This document shows positions 54,339-62,936 of a stretch of 64,000 nt of DNA, piece by piece. Source of the DNA: Actinomadura hallensis (lineage in GTDB: Bacteria > Actinomycetota > Actinomycetes > Streptosporangiales > Streptosporangiaceae); contig NZ_VFPO01000001.1 in the NCBI RefSeq assembly GCF_006716765.1, forward strand, positions 930,001 through 994,000. Reading direction: 5' to 3'. The notes beneath the pieces were generated by a model. It worked only from the letters and a program-made list of their open reading frames with translations. It was not told the origin of the DNA and searched no databases. Position numbers and translations under genes: made by a program. Each line of letters starts with the position of its first letter. Position 1 is the first letter of the stretch.

Positions 54339-55274
54339 ATGGCCAAGCGCAAGGGCAGGGGACCCACTCCCAAGGCCGAGGACCGGCACTGGCACGCCAA
54401 ACGCCAGAAGGCCCGCGCCGCGAAGAACGCCAAGCGCACCGGCACCCCCACGCTGGGGCCGGGCGGGCGCGCGAAGGCCGCCGCCGAGGTGCGGGACCGC
54501 TCCCGCGGCCGCCCCGCGGGCGCGCGGCGCGCCACCGGCGAGATCCCCGAGCTGGTCACCGGCCGCAACCCCGTCCTCGAGGCGCTGCGCGCGGGCGTCC
54601 CGGGCAGCGCGCTGTACGTGACGTCCGGCGCCGACGACCGCGTCCGCGAATCGATCAAGATCGCCGCCGACCGCGACATCCCGCTGCTGGAGACGGGCAG
54701 GAACGAGCTCGACCGGCTGACGGACGGCGCCGTCCACCAGGGCATCGCGCTCCAGGTCAAGCCCTACCGGTACGCGGACCCCGACGACCTGCTCAAGGGA
54801 ACCGCGCCGCTGATCGTCGCGGTCGACGGGATCACCGACCCGCGCAACCTCGGCGCGATCGTCCGGTCCGCGGCCGCGTTCGGCGCCACCGGGGTCGTCG
54901 TCCCCGAACGGCGCGCCGCCGGGGTCACCGCGGGGGCGTGGAAGTCCTCCGCCGGGACCCTCGCCACCGTCCCCGTCGCGCAGGCCACCAACCTCACCCG
55001 GCAGCTCAAGGCGTACCAGAAGGCCGGCTGCTTCGTCGCCGGCCTCGACGCGCGCGGCGGCGTCACCGTCGCCGACCTGGAGATCGCGTCCGGGCCGTTC
55101 GTGCTGGTCGTCGGCTCGGAGGGCAAGGGCCTCGGACGGCTGGTCGCCGACACCTGCGACATGCTCGTCACGATCCCGATGCCCGGTCGGGCCGAGTCCC
55201 TCAACGCCGGGGTCGCCGCGGGCATCGCCCTCTACGAGGTGAGCCGCCTCAGGGCAGCGCCGGCCGAAGCCTGA
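54339..55274 (+). CDS. rlmB: 23S rRNA (guanosine-2'-O-)-methyltransferase RlmB
   Basis: A protein of 311 aa of the SpoU/TrmH class. Basic disordered N-terminus (70 residues), substrate-binding domain ([15 protein letters not shown]), and SPOUT knot motifs 1-3 ([48 protein letters not shown]). Modifies G2251-type loop of 23S rRNA. Downstream of cysS. Confidence 0.93.
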   Translation: MAKRKGRGPTPKAEDRHWHAKRQKARAAKNAKRTGTPTLGPGGRAKAAAEVRDRSRGRPAGARRATGEIPELVTGRNPVLEALRAGVPGSALYVTSGADDRVRESIKIAADRDIPLLETGRNELDRLTDGAVHQGIALQVKPYRYADPDDLLKGTAPLIVAVDGITDPRNLGAIVRSAAAFGATGVVVPERRAAGVTAGAWKSSAGTLATVPVAQATNLTRQLKAYQKAGCFVAGLDARGGVTVADLEIASGPFVLVVGSEGKGLGRLVADTCDMLVTIPMPGRAESLNAGVAAGIALYEVSRLRAAPAEA

Positions 55275-56397
55275 GGGCCGACCGGCGCCGCTTGAGGAAC
55301 GCCAGCTCGGCCTCGTTCTCGGCGAGCCCGATCGCCGCGTCGTAGGCCGCGGCGGCCTCCGCGTCCCGCCCCAGCCTCCGCAGCAGGTCGGCGCGGACCG
55401 CGTGGAACAGGTAGTACCGGTCGAGGCCGAGCCCGTCCACGATCGGCAGCGCCTTCCCCGGGCCCTCGACCTCGGCCACCGCCACGGCCCGGTTCAGCGC
55501 CGCCACCGGGGTCGGCGCCACCGCCATCAGCTGGTCGTACAGCTCCAGGATCTGGTCCCACCGCGTGTCTTCGGACCGCGCCGCGTCGCTGTGCACCGCG
55601 TTGATCGCCGCCTGGATCTGGTACTGCCCCGGCCGGCCGATCCGCAGGCACCGCCGGACCAGCGCCTGCCCCTCCTCGATCAGCGCCCGGTCCCACAGCC
55701 CGCGGTCCTGGTCGGCCAGCAGCACGAGCTCCCCGCCCGCCGTCCTCGCGGGCCTCCGCGACTCCACCAGCAGCATCAGCGCCAGCAGCCCCAGCGCCTC
55801 CGGCTCGTCCGGCAGCAGTTCCGCCAGCGCCCGCCCGAGCCGCACCGCCTCCGCCGCCAGCTCGTCCCGCCCGCCGTACCCCTGGTTGAACACCAGGTAG
55901 ATCACCGCGAGGACCCCCGCCAGCCGGTCCGGCAGATCCGCCTCCTCCGGCATCCGGTACGGGATGCCCGCGTCCCGGATCTTCGCCTTGGCCCGGACGA
56001 GCCGCTGCGCCATCGTCGCCTCGGGGACGAGGAACGCCCGCGCGATCTCCGCCGTGGACAGCCCGCCCAGCAGCCGCAACGTCAACGCCACCCGCGCCGG
56101 CATCGCCAGCGCCGGATGGCAGCATGTGAACATCAGCCGGAGCCGCTCGTCCCGCACGACGCCCTCCTCGACGGGCTCCACCTCGTTGACCAGGACCGCC
56201 TGCGCCTGCTTGCCCTGCCGCGCGGCCTCCCGCCGCAGCCGGTCGATCGCCCGGTTCCGCGCCGTCGTGATGATCCACCCCGCGGGGCTCGGCGGCGGCC
56301 CCGTCACCGGCCACCGCCGCACCGCCTCGGCGAACGCGTCCTGCACCGCCTCCTCGGCGACGTCGACGTCGCCGAACACCCGGACCAGCACCGCCAC
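55249..56397 (-). CDS. ECF42-family sigma factor, second copy; start probably upstream
   Basis: From GTG 56397 the protein is 382 aa: region 2 ([16 protein letters not shown]), region 4 ([24 protein letters not shown]) and the TPR-like tail. But the expected N-terminus [14 protein letters not shown] lies in frame just upstream, back to a CTG at 56436 that overlaps the YCII stop as CTGA. No ATG, GTG or TTG fits, so the real start is probably that CTG. Its 3' end overlaps rlmB convergently by 26 bp. Confidence 0.88.
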   Translation of the reverse strand: MAVLVRVFGDVDVAEEAVQDAFAEAVRRWPVTGPPPSPAGWIITTARNRAIDRLRREAARQGKQAQAVLVNEVEPVEEGVVRDERLRLMFTCCHPALAMPARVALTLRLLGGLSTAEIARAFLVPEATMAQRLVRAKAKIRDAGIPYRMPEEADLPDRLAGVLAVIYLVFNQGYGGRDELAAEAVRLGRALAELLPDEPEALGLLALMLLVESRRPARTAGGELVLLADQDRGLWDRALIEEGQALVRRCLRIGRPGQYQIQAAINAVHSDAARSEDTRWDQILELYDQLMAVAPTPVAALNRAVAVAEVEGPGKALPIVDGLGLDRYYLFHAVRADLLRRLGRDAEAAAAYDAAIGLAENEAELAFLKRRRSALRLRPALP

Positions 56398-56432
56398 GGC
56401 CCGGCCGTGCTCCTCCCGGAAGACCCGCTCGA

Positions 56433-56780
56433 TCAGATCTCGCCCTGGAACGGCCGCACCTCCATCGGCAGGCCCGTCGCCCGCGTGTACCGGGCGGCGA
56501 TCTGCAACGCCGCGTCCAGATCCTCCACCTCAACGATCACGAGTCCGCCGATGAACTCCTTGCCCTCCGTCCACGGCCCGTCCGTCGCGACCACCTCGCC
56601 GCCCTTCAGCTGCACCATCGTGCTCGCCTCGGGCCCGTGCAGCGGCTTCCCGAAGACCCACTTCTCCTCGGCCTCCAGATCCCGCCGGATCACCGACAAC
56701 TCCTCCATGACCTTCTCCAGCTCCTCCGGCGGAGGCTTCTCGCCCACGGGCTGGATCATGTTGAGCGCGTACAGTCTCAT
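56433..56780 (-). CDS. YCII-related (DGPW) protein, second ECF42 unit
   Basis: A protein of 115 aa with the YCII fold and [20 protein letters not shown] 56780, preceded by AAGGAGG and overlapping the DHFR-like stop. Middle gene of a three-gene operon. Confidence 0.9.
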   Translation of the reverse strand: MRLYALNMIQPVGEKPPPEELEKVMEELSVIRRDLEAEEKWVFGKPLHGPEASTMVQLKGGEVVATDGPWTEGKEFIGGLVIVEVEDLDAALQIAARYTRATGLPMEVRPFQGEI

Positions 56781-57340
56781 GCTTCCTCCTTGCTCCGATA
56801 CGTCGCGATCACGACCCCCGTGGTCGTGACCATCGAGTCCACGAGCCGAATCCGCGTCTCCACGCCGTCGAACAGCCTGCGGCCCGTCCCCAGCACCAAC
56901 GGGTGGATCATCAGCAGCCACTCGTCCACCAGCCCCCGCCGCATCAGCTCCCGCGCGAGCACCCCGCTCCCGAGCACCGTGAGATCCTCCTCGACCCCCT
57001 CGACGTCCCCCGCGTCCTTCAGCAGAACCGAGTTCTCCCACGGCGCCTCGGTCATCGTCCGCGACACCACGTACTTCCGCGTCCGGTTCAGCACGTCCGT
57101 GAACGGGTTGCCGCCCTGGTGGGGCCAGTACCCGTAGAAGTCCTCGTACGTACGACGCCCGAACAGCAGGGCCCCTCCTCCGCCCATGCCCTCCCCCAGC
57201 ACGGACGCCATGACCTCATCGTTGCCCGGAACGGCCCACCCCCCGTGCGCGAACCCGTCCCGCCCGTCCTCGTCCACCCTCCCGGGCGCCTGCATCACCC
57301 CGTCGAGCGTCAGATGCTCCACCAAGACCAGCTTCCCCAT
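56777..57340 (-). CDS. Dihydrofolate reductase-like (RibD C-terminal) protein
   Basis: A protein of 187 aa: LTLDGVMQAPG and GALLFGRRTYEDF are the NADPH-binding signatures of the RibD_C/DHFR family common in actinomycetes. ATG 57340 (GGAG upstream). First gene of the operon with YCII and ECF42, a known neighbourhood of this sigma family. Not a folate enzyme by necessity. Confidence 0.85.
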   Translation of the reverse strand: MGKLVLVEHLTLDGVMQAPGRVDEDGRDGFAHGGWAVPGNDEVMASVLGEGMGGGGALLFGRRTYEDFYGYWPHQGGNPFTDVLNRTRKYVVSRTMTEAPWENSVLLKDAGDVEGVEEDLTVLGSGVLARELMRRGLVDEWLLMIHPLVLGTGRRLFDGVETRIRLVDSMVTTTGVVIATYRSKEEA

Positions 57341-57486
57341 GAGGGTCTCCCCACGTGCCCGGCCGACCCAACGCCGACCCCTCACCCTCTACACGAACGC
57401 CGACCCCCCACATCGACACCCGCGCCCGGAAAACCTCCCCGCCCCCACACCCGCCCAGAGTCGACTACCATGCGGGACGAGCCCGC

Positions 57487-57562
57487 GCCGGCGTAGCTCA
57501 ATCGGCAGAGCATCTGTCTTGTAAACAGAAGGTTAGGGGTTCAAGTCCCCTCGCCGGCTCCA
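57487..57562 (+). tRNA. tRNA-Thr (anticodon TGT)
   Basis: Acceptor GCCGGCG pairs with CGCCGGC; D-arm GCTC; anticodon stem TCTGT/ACAGA with loop CTTGTAA, anticodon TGT at 57520-57522; T-arm GGGGTTCAAGTCCCC; discriminator T and encoded CCA. All arms pair. Confidence 0.97.
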
Positions 57563-57566
57563 GCTC

Positions 57567-57599
57567 AAAGGCCCCTCGCGATCACTGCAAGGGGCCTTT
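57567..57599 (+). terminator. Terminator of tRNA-Thr
   Basis: AAAGGCCCCT (57567-57576) pairs perfectly with AGGGGCCTTT (57590-57599), then TTCGCG. Five bases after the tRNA. Confidence 0.8.
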
Positions 57600-57636
57600 C
57601 GCGCAACCGTGGGAGCCACAGCGGGAGCCACGGGTG

Positions 57637-57936
57637 TCAGCCGCCGAACAAAGCGCCGCTCATGGCCTCGGCCGCCGCCCGCTTGTCGTCGACGACCAGG
57701 TGCCCGTAGATGTCCTTGGTGATGGCGATGCCCGAATGCCCAAGGATCTCCGAGACGACGTGCAGCGGCGTCCCTTGCGCCAGCATCAGCGACGCGCCCG
57801 AGTGCCGCAGCTCATGCGGATGCCAGTGACCGAGGCGCGCACGCTTGGCGAGCTTGGAGAAGGTGTGCGAGAAGTTGTCCGGGTCGGTAGGCGTGCCGAC
57901 CTCGGAGGGGAAGATCAGCCCGTGATCCTGCCACTC
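57637..57936 (-). pseudogene. Truncated tyrosine recombinase (integrase) C-terminus
   Basis: Translated on the minus strand, 99 residues end an integrase: HWHPHELRHSGASLML (catalytic His and Arg), EILGHSGIAITKDIYGHL (His and the nucleophilic Tyr), then a natural stop. Upstream an in-frame TGA (57937-57939) and unrelated sequence replace the rest; there is no start codon. The DNA-binding domain and first catalytic Arg are missing. Position 75 bp after a tRNA gene, pointing at it, fits a relic of tRNA-integrated element. Confidence 0.8.
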
Positions 57937-57939
57937 TCA

Positions 57940-58440
57940 CCGAGCGCGAGCCGCGCCTCGGCCTGCTCCGCATGCCCCAGCCGAGCGTGGGGACGGGAGT
58001 GTGGAGACCGCGCGGCAGAGGTCCTTCGGTCCCACCGTCGCCATTTCGTGCGGTGATCATGGCCAGGGCCATCCGTCCGGATGCGTGAGGGGCCCTCTGG
58101 GTATCGACACTGCTTCCACCGGGCGCCGCCCGCGCCGGCGTTCATCGCGCTCGGCCTCTCTCCCAGGACGCGTGCGACACCCACCGCTCTAATGACGAGG
58201 TGAGCAGCGGTACCGCCACGTCCAGGCGACCCGCCACTCCGGCCGCCGCAGCGGTCGTCCGAGGCGGTTGAGCAGCCGTGCGGTCAGCGGCCGAGGCGGC
58301 GCGGCGCGTGCATCCGGGGGGTGCGCACCTGCCGCGCCGCCTCAGCCCCCAGGCCGCCGCTCCTCCGGGGACGGCCCCGCTCGGCAGGAGTGGCGGGTGG
58401 TGAAACCGTGTGCTGGTTCAGCCGGGAGGGGGAGCCGTGT
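57940..58440. other. Intergenic remnant, no intact gene
   Basis: About 500 bp between the integrase relic and the immunity gene. No credible frame; contains a long hairpin at 58292-58342. Probably decayed element sequence. Confidence 0.5.
58292..58342 (-). terminator. Long hairpin downstream of the YezG-like gene
   Basis: 13-bp perfect stem (58292-58304 with 58330-58342, GAGGCGGCGCGGC arm), with a GTGC/GCAC inner stem. About 100 bp after the stop at 58441 on the minus strand. Confidence 0.55.
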
Positions 58441-58881
58441 CTATGCGGTGCCCTTCAAGCCCTTGCGGAACCAGTCGGGCATGGTGTCTTCCGAGCGGGG
58501 GAACCACCGGTTCTCGGTGGCGAAGTCCTGTGGGGTCCGCGCGGTTTCGAAGGCGGGTTCGTCCTCGAAGTTGTAGGTGATGGTGTACTTGCCGGGCGGG
58601 TCGACGATGTATTCGAACCCCGCCCAGCTGCCGGTGCCCTCGGTGTACATGCCCTTGCGGAGCTGCATGAACAGACGCCAGACCTCTGGCGACAAGCTCC
58701 AGCCGCGGGTTGAGCCATCGGGCATCAGCACGCCTGCTGACATCTCGCTGTGCGCGCCGACCGTCTGGACGCGCAGCACCAGACGTCGCCAGCCCTCGGG
58801 GAGTGTGGGGACCACCTGGGCCGTGATCTGGTCGAGCTTCTGCTGTTGTTCGGACGTGCTGAGCCGCGGCCAGCGAGACAT
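58441..58881 (-). CDS. YezG-like immunity protein, orphan
   Basis: A protein of 146 aa: LPEGWRRLVLRVQTVGAHSE, then alternating Tyr/Trp strands (GSWAGFEYIV, YTITYNFEDEP) and a C-terminal FPRSEDTMPDWFR, the pattern of the YezG/DUF600 immunity family for polymorphic nuclease toxins. ATG 58881 has AAGGAG 9 nt upstream. No toxin gene is adjacent. Confidence 0.65.
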   Translation of the reverse strand: MSRWPRLSTSEQQQKLDQITAQVVPTLPEGWRRLVLRVQTVGAHSEMSAGVLMPDGSTRGWSLSPEVWRLFMQLRKGMYTEGTGSWAGFEYIVDPPGKYTITYNFEDEPAFETARTPQDFATENRWFPRSEDTMPDWFRKGLKGTA

Positions 58882-58934
58882 TGGCGGCACCGCTCCTTTG
58901 CTGGTCGGGGCAATCGCTGATCGCCCTGAGATGA

Positions 58935-59123
58935 TCAAGGTTTCGACCTAGAGATCAGCGGAGTCCGTGTGGTTCCCCCCAATCGCCGAGCCTGGGCTCT
59001 GTCGGCGAACAGGCCGTATGCGACGACTTCGTGTGGGTCAGGGTCGGCCTCGTGTTGCGGAGGGGCCACGGTCGCCTGGAGCGGCGACATGGCGGAGCGG
59101 ACGTCCACGATCGGGATGGTCAC
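58935..59123 (-). CDS. Possible small gene upstream of the immunity gene
   Basis: A 62-aa frame with non-random look (MTIPIVDVRSAMSPLQATVA, later HEVVAYGLFADRAQARRLGG). Same strand as the immunity gene and 53 bp before it. No ribosome site and no family seen; could be a chance frame. Confidence 0.25.
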   Translation of the reverse strand: MTIPIVDVRSAMSPLQATVAPPQHEADPDPHEVVAYGLFADRAQARRLGGTTRTPLISRSKP

Positions 59124-59497
59124 CGCGGGGTGTCGCGGGTCAGGAGCGTGACGGGGCTGCCTTCACGTCAGCTGTGACTTCCTGCGGACGAGGTGCCCGT
59201 GATGCGTCCACGAGGTCACGGGGTCGTCCTTCTAGTGCGGCTTTGTTGGGGAGGAACCGCGGCAGCGTCTCGGAGTGATGCTCGGTCGGGGTGGACATCT
59301 GGGGATGGGATCGGCAGGGCCAGTGTCCCGTCAGGAGCTTGGTGCGGAGATCAGGGATCGCAGGTTTTGAGGAGGTTGTGGTCCGTCTTTAGTGCCCGAA
59401 TTGTTCTTCGGTAGTTCTAGCGGTGATTGGCTGTCGGGCGACTGGCGGAGGCGCGGTCCTTACGCCGGGCAGATGAGGTGACCTCTACAACGGTCTT
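59124..59497. other. Gene-free, lower-GC stretch
   Basis: No supported frame. Base composition is clearly lower in GC than the core genes, with runs such as TTCTAGCGGTGATTGG, as expected in a decayed accessory region. Confidence 0.4.
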
Positions 59498-60257
59498 ATG
59501 CACTGGACCAGGCGGCGGAGGGCGCGGTGGGGAGTCTGTCTCGCCATGCTTGCGATCTTGTGCTTTGTGTCGGCGTTGACAATCGGGCCGGGGCCGGTGG
59601 CCGGCAGGCGGGGTGAGCCAGTGCAGGTCACTGCTTCTCCGTTTGATTCTGCGGAGGCACCGGTCGGGAAGGTCGAGATTCGGGCAGGGAGGGCCGGCGG
59701 TGCTGTCTCTTCGTGTCTGCGGGGTGTCTGCTTTGGGGACGGCGTCCTGTCGAGGGATGAACTCGCAGCGTAAGGGGCCTTCGGTCTGCTCTTTGGACGA
59801 GGGGTTGTGTTGGGGCGGTGGTCCGCCGCGGCTTATGCCGGTGCCGACATCGCTCAGGGTGAGTATTGATGCGAGTTCGCCCCATCTTGTTGTGAGGGGG
59901 CTGGGGACGGCTGAGGAGCCGCTTTACGGGGCTGATCAGGAGTCTTTGTGGCACTGGAGCGTTGCCTCGGATCGTCCGGGAAGTTATCTCGTTGTGCTTG
60001 CCGTCGCCCTGGTCGACGCGGAAGCGGGAGTTCGGGTCACTATTCAGAAGATGGTCGTGCGGATCGTTGTCACCAAGGGTGCCGGGGACTATGTCGCCGA
60101 CGCTTTCGTGGAGATTAAGCGGGGGTTCAACTGGGTGGTCGGGGTGGTCGGGCTGCTTGGCGTAGGGACTCTGTTGGTGGAACGCCTTCTCGGCGGGCAG
60201 GCGGTGAGGGTGCCCCGTGGCTATTGCGAAAGAGTGCGAAACGGTGGGCGAGGGTGA
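59498..60257 (+). pseudogene. Probable frameshifted membrane protein gene
   Basis: Frame 2 (59498-59773) starts with a membrane segment (AMLAILCFVSALTIG) and ends abruptly. Frame 3, usable from ATG 59835 to 60257, has an ectodomain-like part (PLYGADQESLWHWSVASD, GSYLVVLAVALVD) and a C-terminal membrane helix (FNWVVGVVGLLGVGTLLVE). Together they would make one protein with two membrane anchors around an extracytoplasmic beta domain. A frameshift between about 59690 and 59835 explains both halves; two separate genes are the alternative. Confidence 0.45.
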
Positions 60258-60420
60258 ATTGAAGCCGTGGGTGTAGGGGCAAGGTGTAGGTCGGGATGGC
60301 CGGTCAGAAGAGTAGGGCTCCCGGTGCTGGGACGGCGTTTCTCCCCACGTGTTGGCGGTGAGGGGCCATTGGCGCCGTTCGGGTGGGGGAGGGCTTCCTC
60401 GGTGGGTTTACGGTGGGTGT

Positions 60421-61728
60421 ATGGCTTTGGTCGCGGGTGGACGTGTTGCGGGGCCGGGGGCTGCGGAAGCTGCTCGGTGGTGGTTGCGGATGATGCGGAA
60501 TCCGCTGGAGACGTACGGGGCGCTCGGGCGGCGGTACGGGGACGCGATCCGGGTGCCGTTCGGGAGGGAACGGGCGCTGTACGTGCTGTCGCGGCCCGAG
60601 TACGCCGAGCACGTGCTGGTGGCGAACCAGGCCAACTACGTCAAGGCGTTCACGTACCGGCCGCTGCGGGCGGTGCTCGGGGACGGGCTGCTGACCAGTG
60701 AGGGGGAGACGTGGCGGCGGCATCGGCGGGTGGTGCAGCCGGTGTTCGCGCAGAGGCACGTCGTCGGGTTCGCGCCGCAGATCGTCGAGACGGCCGCCAA
60801 GGCCGTCGAACGGTGGCCGGACGGGGTGATGCTCGACGCGGCGGGGGAGCTGCGGCGGCTGACGCTGGACATCGTGGGGCGGGCCCTGTTCGGCAGTGAA
60901 CTCGCGGGAGAGGCCGGGCGGACGGGACGGTCCCTGGAGATCCTCCAGAGAGGCGCCGTTGCCGGGACGTTCCTGCCTGGGGTGGCCGCCAAGCGGGGTT
61001 TGTATCAGCGTGTGCCCGGGTTGAGCGGTGCGCTCGCGCAGCTGGACGGGCTGGTGCAGCGGGTCGTCAGAGGGTCGTCCGGCGGGGAGATGCTCCACCT
61101 GCTCAAGGAGCGCGGTGAGTTCACCGAGGAGGAGCTCCACGACGAGGTGCTCACCCTGTTGCTGGCCGGGCATGAGACCACGGCGGCTTCGCTGGCGTGG
61201 ACGTTCGTGCTTCTGTCGCGGTATCCGGCGGCGCGTGAGCGGCTGGAGCAGGAGGTGGACGAGGTCCTCGGCGGGAGGGAGCCGCAGGCCGAGGACATGG
61301 ACCGGCTGCCCTGGACGCGTGCCGTCCTCGAAGAGGCGATGCGGATCTATCCCCCCGCATGGACGATCGAACGCGACGCACTAGAGGACGACGACATCGC
61401 CGGTGTGCAGGTCCCCGCGGGGTCGACCATCGCCATCCCGCCCTATCTGCTGCACAGGAACGTGGACATCTGGCCCAACCCGGAGGGGTTCCAGCCTGAG
61501 CGCTTCCTGGGCGACACAGGACGGTCCCGGTACGCATACCTGCCGTTCGGAGGTGGGCGCCGTATCTGTGTTGGGGCCGGATTCGCGATGCTGGAGGCCG
61601 TCCTGGTGCTCGCGACCATCAGCCGCACCCATCGGCTCGATCTCGCGCCGGGCATGAGCGTGCCGCTCCGAGCGGAGATCACCCTCCGGCCGGCCGGGGC
61701 CGTTCCCATGCGGGTGACGCGGAGGTAG
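60421..61728 (+). CDS. Cytochrome P450
   Basis: A protein of 435 aa. I-helix LAGHETTAAS (oxygen activation), K-helix EEAMR (ExxR), PERFLGD, and heme loop FGGGRRICVGAGFAM with Cys383 as axial ligand. Class resembles CYP4/CYP102-like bacterial fatty-acid or isoprenoid hydroxylases by the GHETT and heme loop. ATG 60421. No ferredoxin gene adjacent, so redox partner is elsewhere. Confidence 0.92.
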   Translation: MALVAGGRVAGPGAAEAARWWLRMMRNPLETYGALGRRYGDAIRVPFGRERALYVLSRPEYAEHVLVANQANYVKAFTYRPLRAVLGDGLLTSEGETWRRHRRVVQPVFAQRHVVGFAPQIVETAAKAVERWPDGVMLDAAGELRRLTLDIVGRALFGSELAGEAGRTGRSLEILQRGAVAGTFLPGVAAKRGLYQRVPGLSGALAQLDGLVQRVVRGSSGGEMLHLLKERGEFTEEELHDEVLTLLLAGHETTAASLAWTFVLLSRYPAARERLEQEVDEVLGGREPQAEDMDRLPWTRAVLEEAMRIYPPAWTIERDALEDDDIAGVQVPAGSTIAIPPYLLHRNVDIWPNPEGFQPERFLGDTGRSRYAYLPFGGGRRICVGAGFAMLEAVLVLATISRTHRLDLAPGMSVPLRAEITLRPAGAVPMRVTRR

Positions 61729-61787
61729 ACGCGGTTCGCCCGCCTGTGGCCATGTGACTGCGGCGCTTGAATGGGCACACGCAGTGC

Positions 61788-62072
61788 ATGAACATCACAG
61801 GGCTCATCAGCGCGATCATCATCGGGGCGATCATCGGCGCGCTCGGGCGGCTGCTGCTGCCGGGGCGCCAGCCGATCGGCATCCTCCTGACCGTGATCGT
61901 GGGCATCGTCGCGGCGATCGTCGGGACGGCGATCGCCCAGTCGGTCGGTGTGGCCACCACCTCCGGGATCGACTGGATCGAGCTGGTCTTCCAGATCGGG
62001 CTGGCCATGATCGGCGTCGCGATCGTCGCGGGCCTCAAAGCACGAGGCAGGCGCGGCCGCATCGAACGTTGA
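61788..62072 (+). CDS. GlsB/YeaQ/YmgE-family small membrane protein
   Basis: A protein of 94 aa with three membrane helices (ISAIIIGAIIGALGRLLLPG; ILLTVIVGIVAAIVGTAIA; VFQIGLAMIGVAIVAGL), typical of transglycosylase-associated/GlsB stress membrane proteins. ATG 61788, 59 bp after the P450 gene. Confidence 0.8.
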   Translation: MNITGLISAIIIGAIIGALGRLLLPGRQPIGILLTVIVGIVAAIVGTAIAQSVGVATTSGIDWIELVFQIGLAMIGVAIVAGLKARGRRGRIER

Positions 62073-62552
62073 TCAGCGCCGTTCCCTGGGGCGACGGGAC
62101 CGGCCGAGGCGTCGCCGCCATCCGATGCGCCGGGTCCCCCGCGCCGTTGTGAGGACGACGCTGCCCATCGGGTCTGCGTCGGGTCGGCTGCCTGCCGCCG
62201 GAAGAGGGGCGCGTCAGCAGCGGACGTCGCCGTGCACTTGCCGCTCGCGCCCGCGAGGCCGTGGAACGGGGTGCCGGCGACCTTCGTGTAGGCCGCGCCG
62301 AAGACGTGGGCCGGGTGTCGGACGGGTTCGCCGCCCGACAGTCGACACCCGGGCGTCGTCGGGCGCCGCATCGGGACGTTGCCGGTCCAGCCGGGCAGTG
62401 GTTCTCCCTTCCAGCGCGCCGTCCCATGGGCGGGCCGCCGGGTTTCCGTCGTCCTCCGGGAGTAACGCTTGTCGTGCGCGGGCGGGCGGACGGGTTTCCG
62501 GTACTGGTCTCGTCAAATGCGGGTTGCGGGCGGTGAAACTTTGCTCTCATAG
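62073..62552. other. Intergenic region without recognised gene
   Basis: About 480 bp of high-GC sequence. No credible frame on either strand; it contains the hairpin at 62311-62352. Confidence 0.5.
62311..62352. repeat. Long hairpin between GlsB-like and DUF485 genes
   Basis: CCGGGTGTCG (62311-62320) pairs perfectly with CGACACCCGG (62343-62352), with CGGG/CCCG pairing inside. Terminator or leader structure. Confidence 0.5.
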
Positions 62553-62570
62553 AGCGATCAACTGATCGCT
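62553..62570. promoter_or_regulatory. Palindromic operator upstream of DUF485-actP
   Basis: AGCGATCA-AC-TGATCGCT, perfect 8-bp arms, 30 bp before the DUF485 start, in the promoter zone. The cognate regulator is not in the window. Confidence 0.6.
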
Positions 62571-62600
62571 TAGGGTCACGTCGGGTCCAGGGGAGGCCAG

Positions 62601-62936
62601 ATGGCGGGGGACTCGAGGGTCGCGGGACGCCCGGGGAGCGGAACGGGACCTTCAGGGCAGTATGCGTCCATTGCTCGTTATGAGCGGTTCCGGCTGCTCA
62701 GGGGCAGGTACCGGCGGGCGGCGCTGGCCGTCGCGACGGTGTTTCTGGGGTGGTATTCGGTCTACGTCGGGCTGAGCGCGTTCGCCCGGGACTTCATGGG
62801 GCGGACGGTCGTCGGGCACGTCAACGTGGCGCTGCTGCTCGGCGTCCTGCAGGTCGTCTCGACTTTCGCGGTGGCCTGGGCGTACGTGGCGTACGCGCGG
62901 CGGCGGCTCGATCCGCTGGCCGGTGAGCTGCGGTGA
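62601..62936 (+). CDS. DUF485 membrane protein, partner of ActP
   Basis: A protein of 111 aa with two membrane helices (residues about 40-60 and 75-100). DUF485 proteins (YjcH) accompany the acetate permease ActP. GGGGAGG ribosome site. GTGA overlap with the next gene. Confidence 0.88.
   Translation: MAGDSRVAGRPGSGTGPSGQYASIARYERFRLLRGRYRRAALAVATVFLGWYSVYVGLSAFARDFMGRTVVGHVNVALLLGVLQVVSTFAVAWAYVAYARRRLDPLAGELR

Noticed and set aside
57915..58184. Minus-strand frame of 89 codons beside the integrase relic
   Set aside because: Different frame from the recombinase; no recognisable fold, and the recombinase frame is closed by a TGA.
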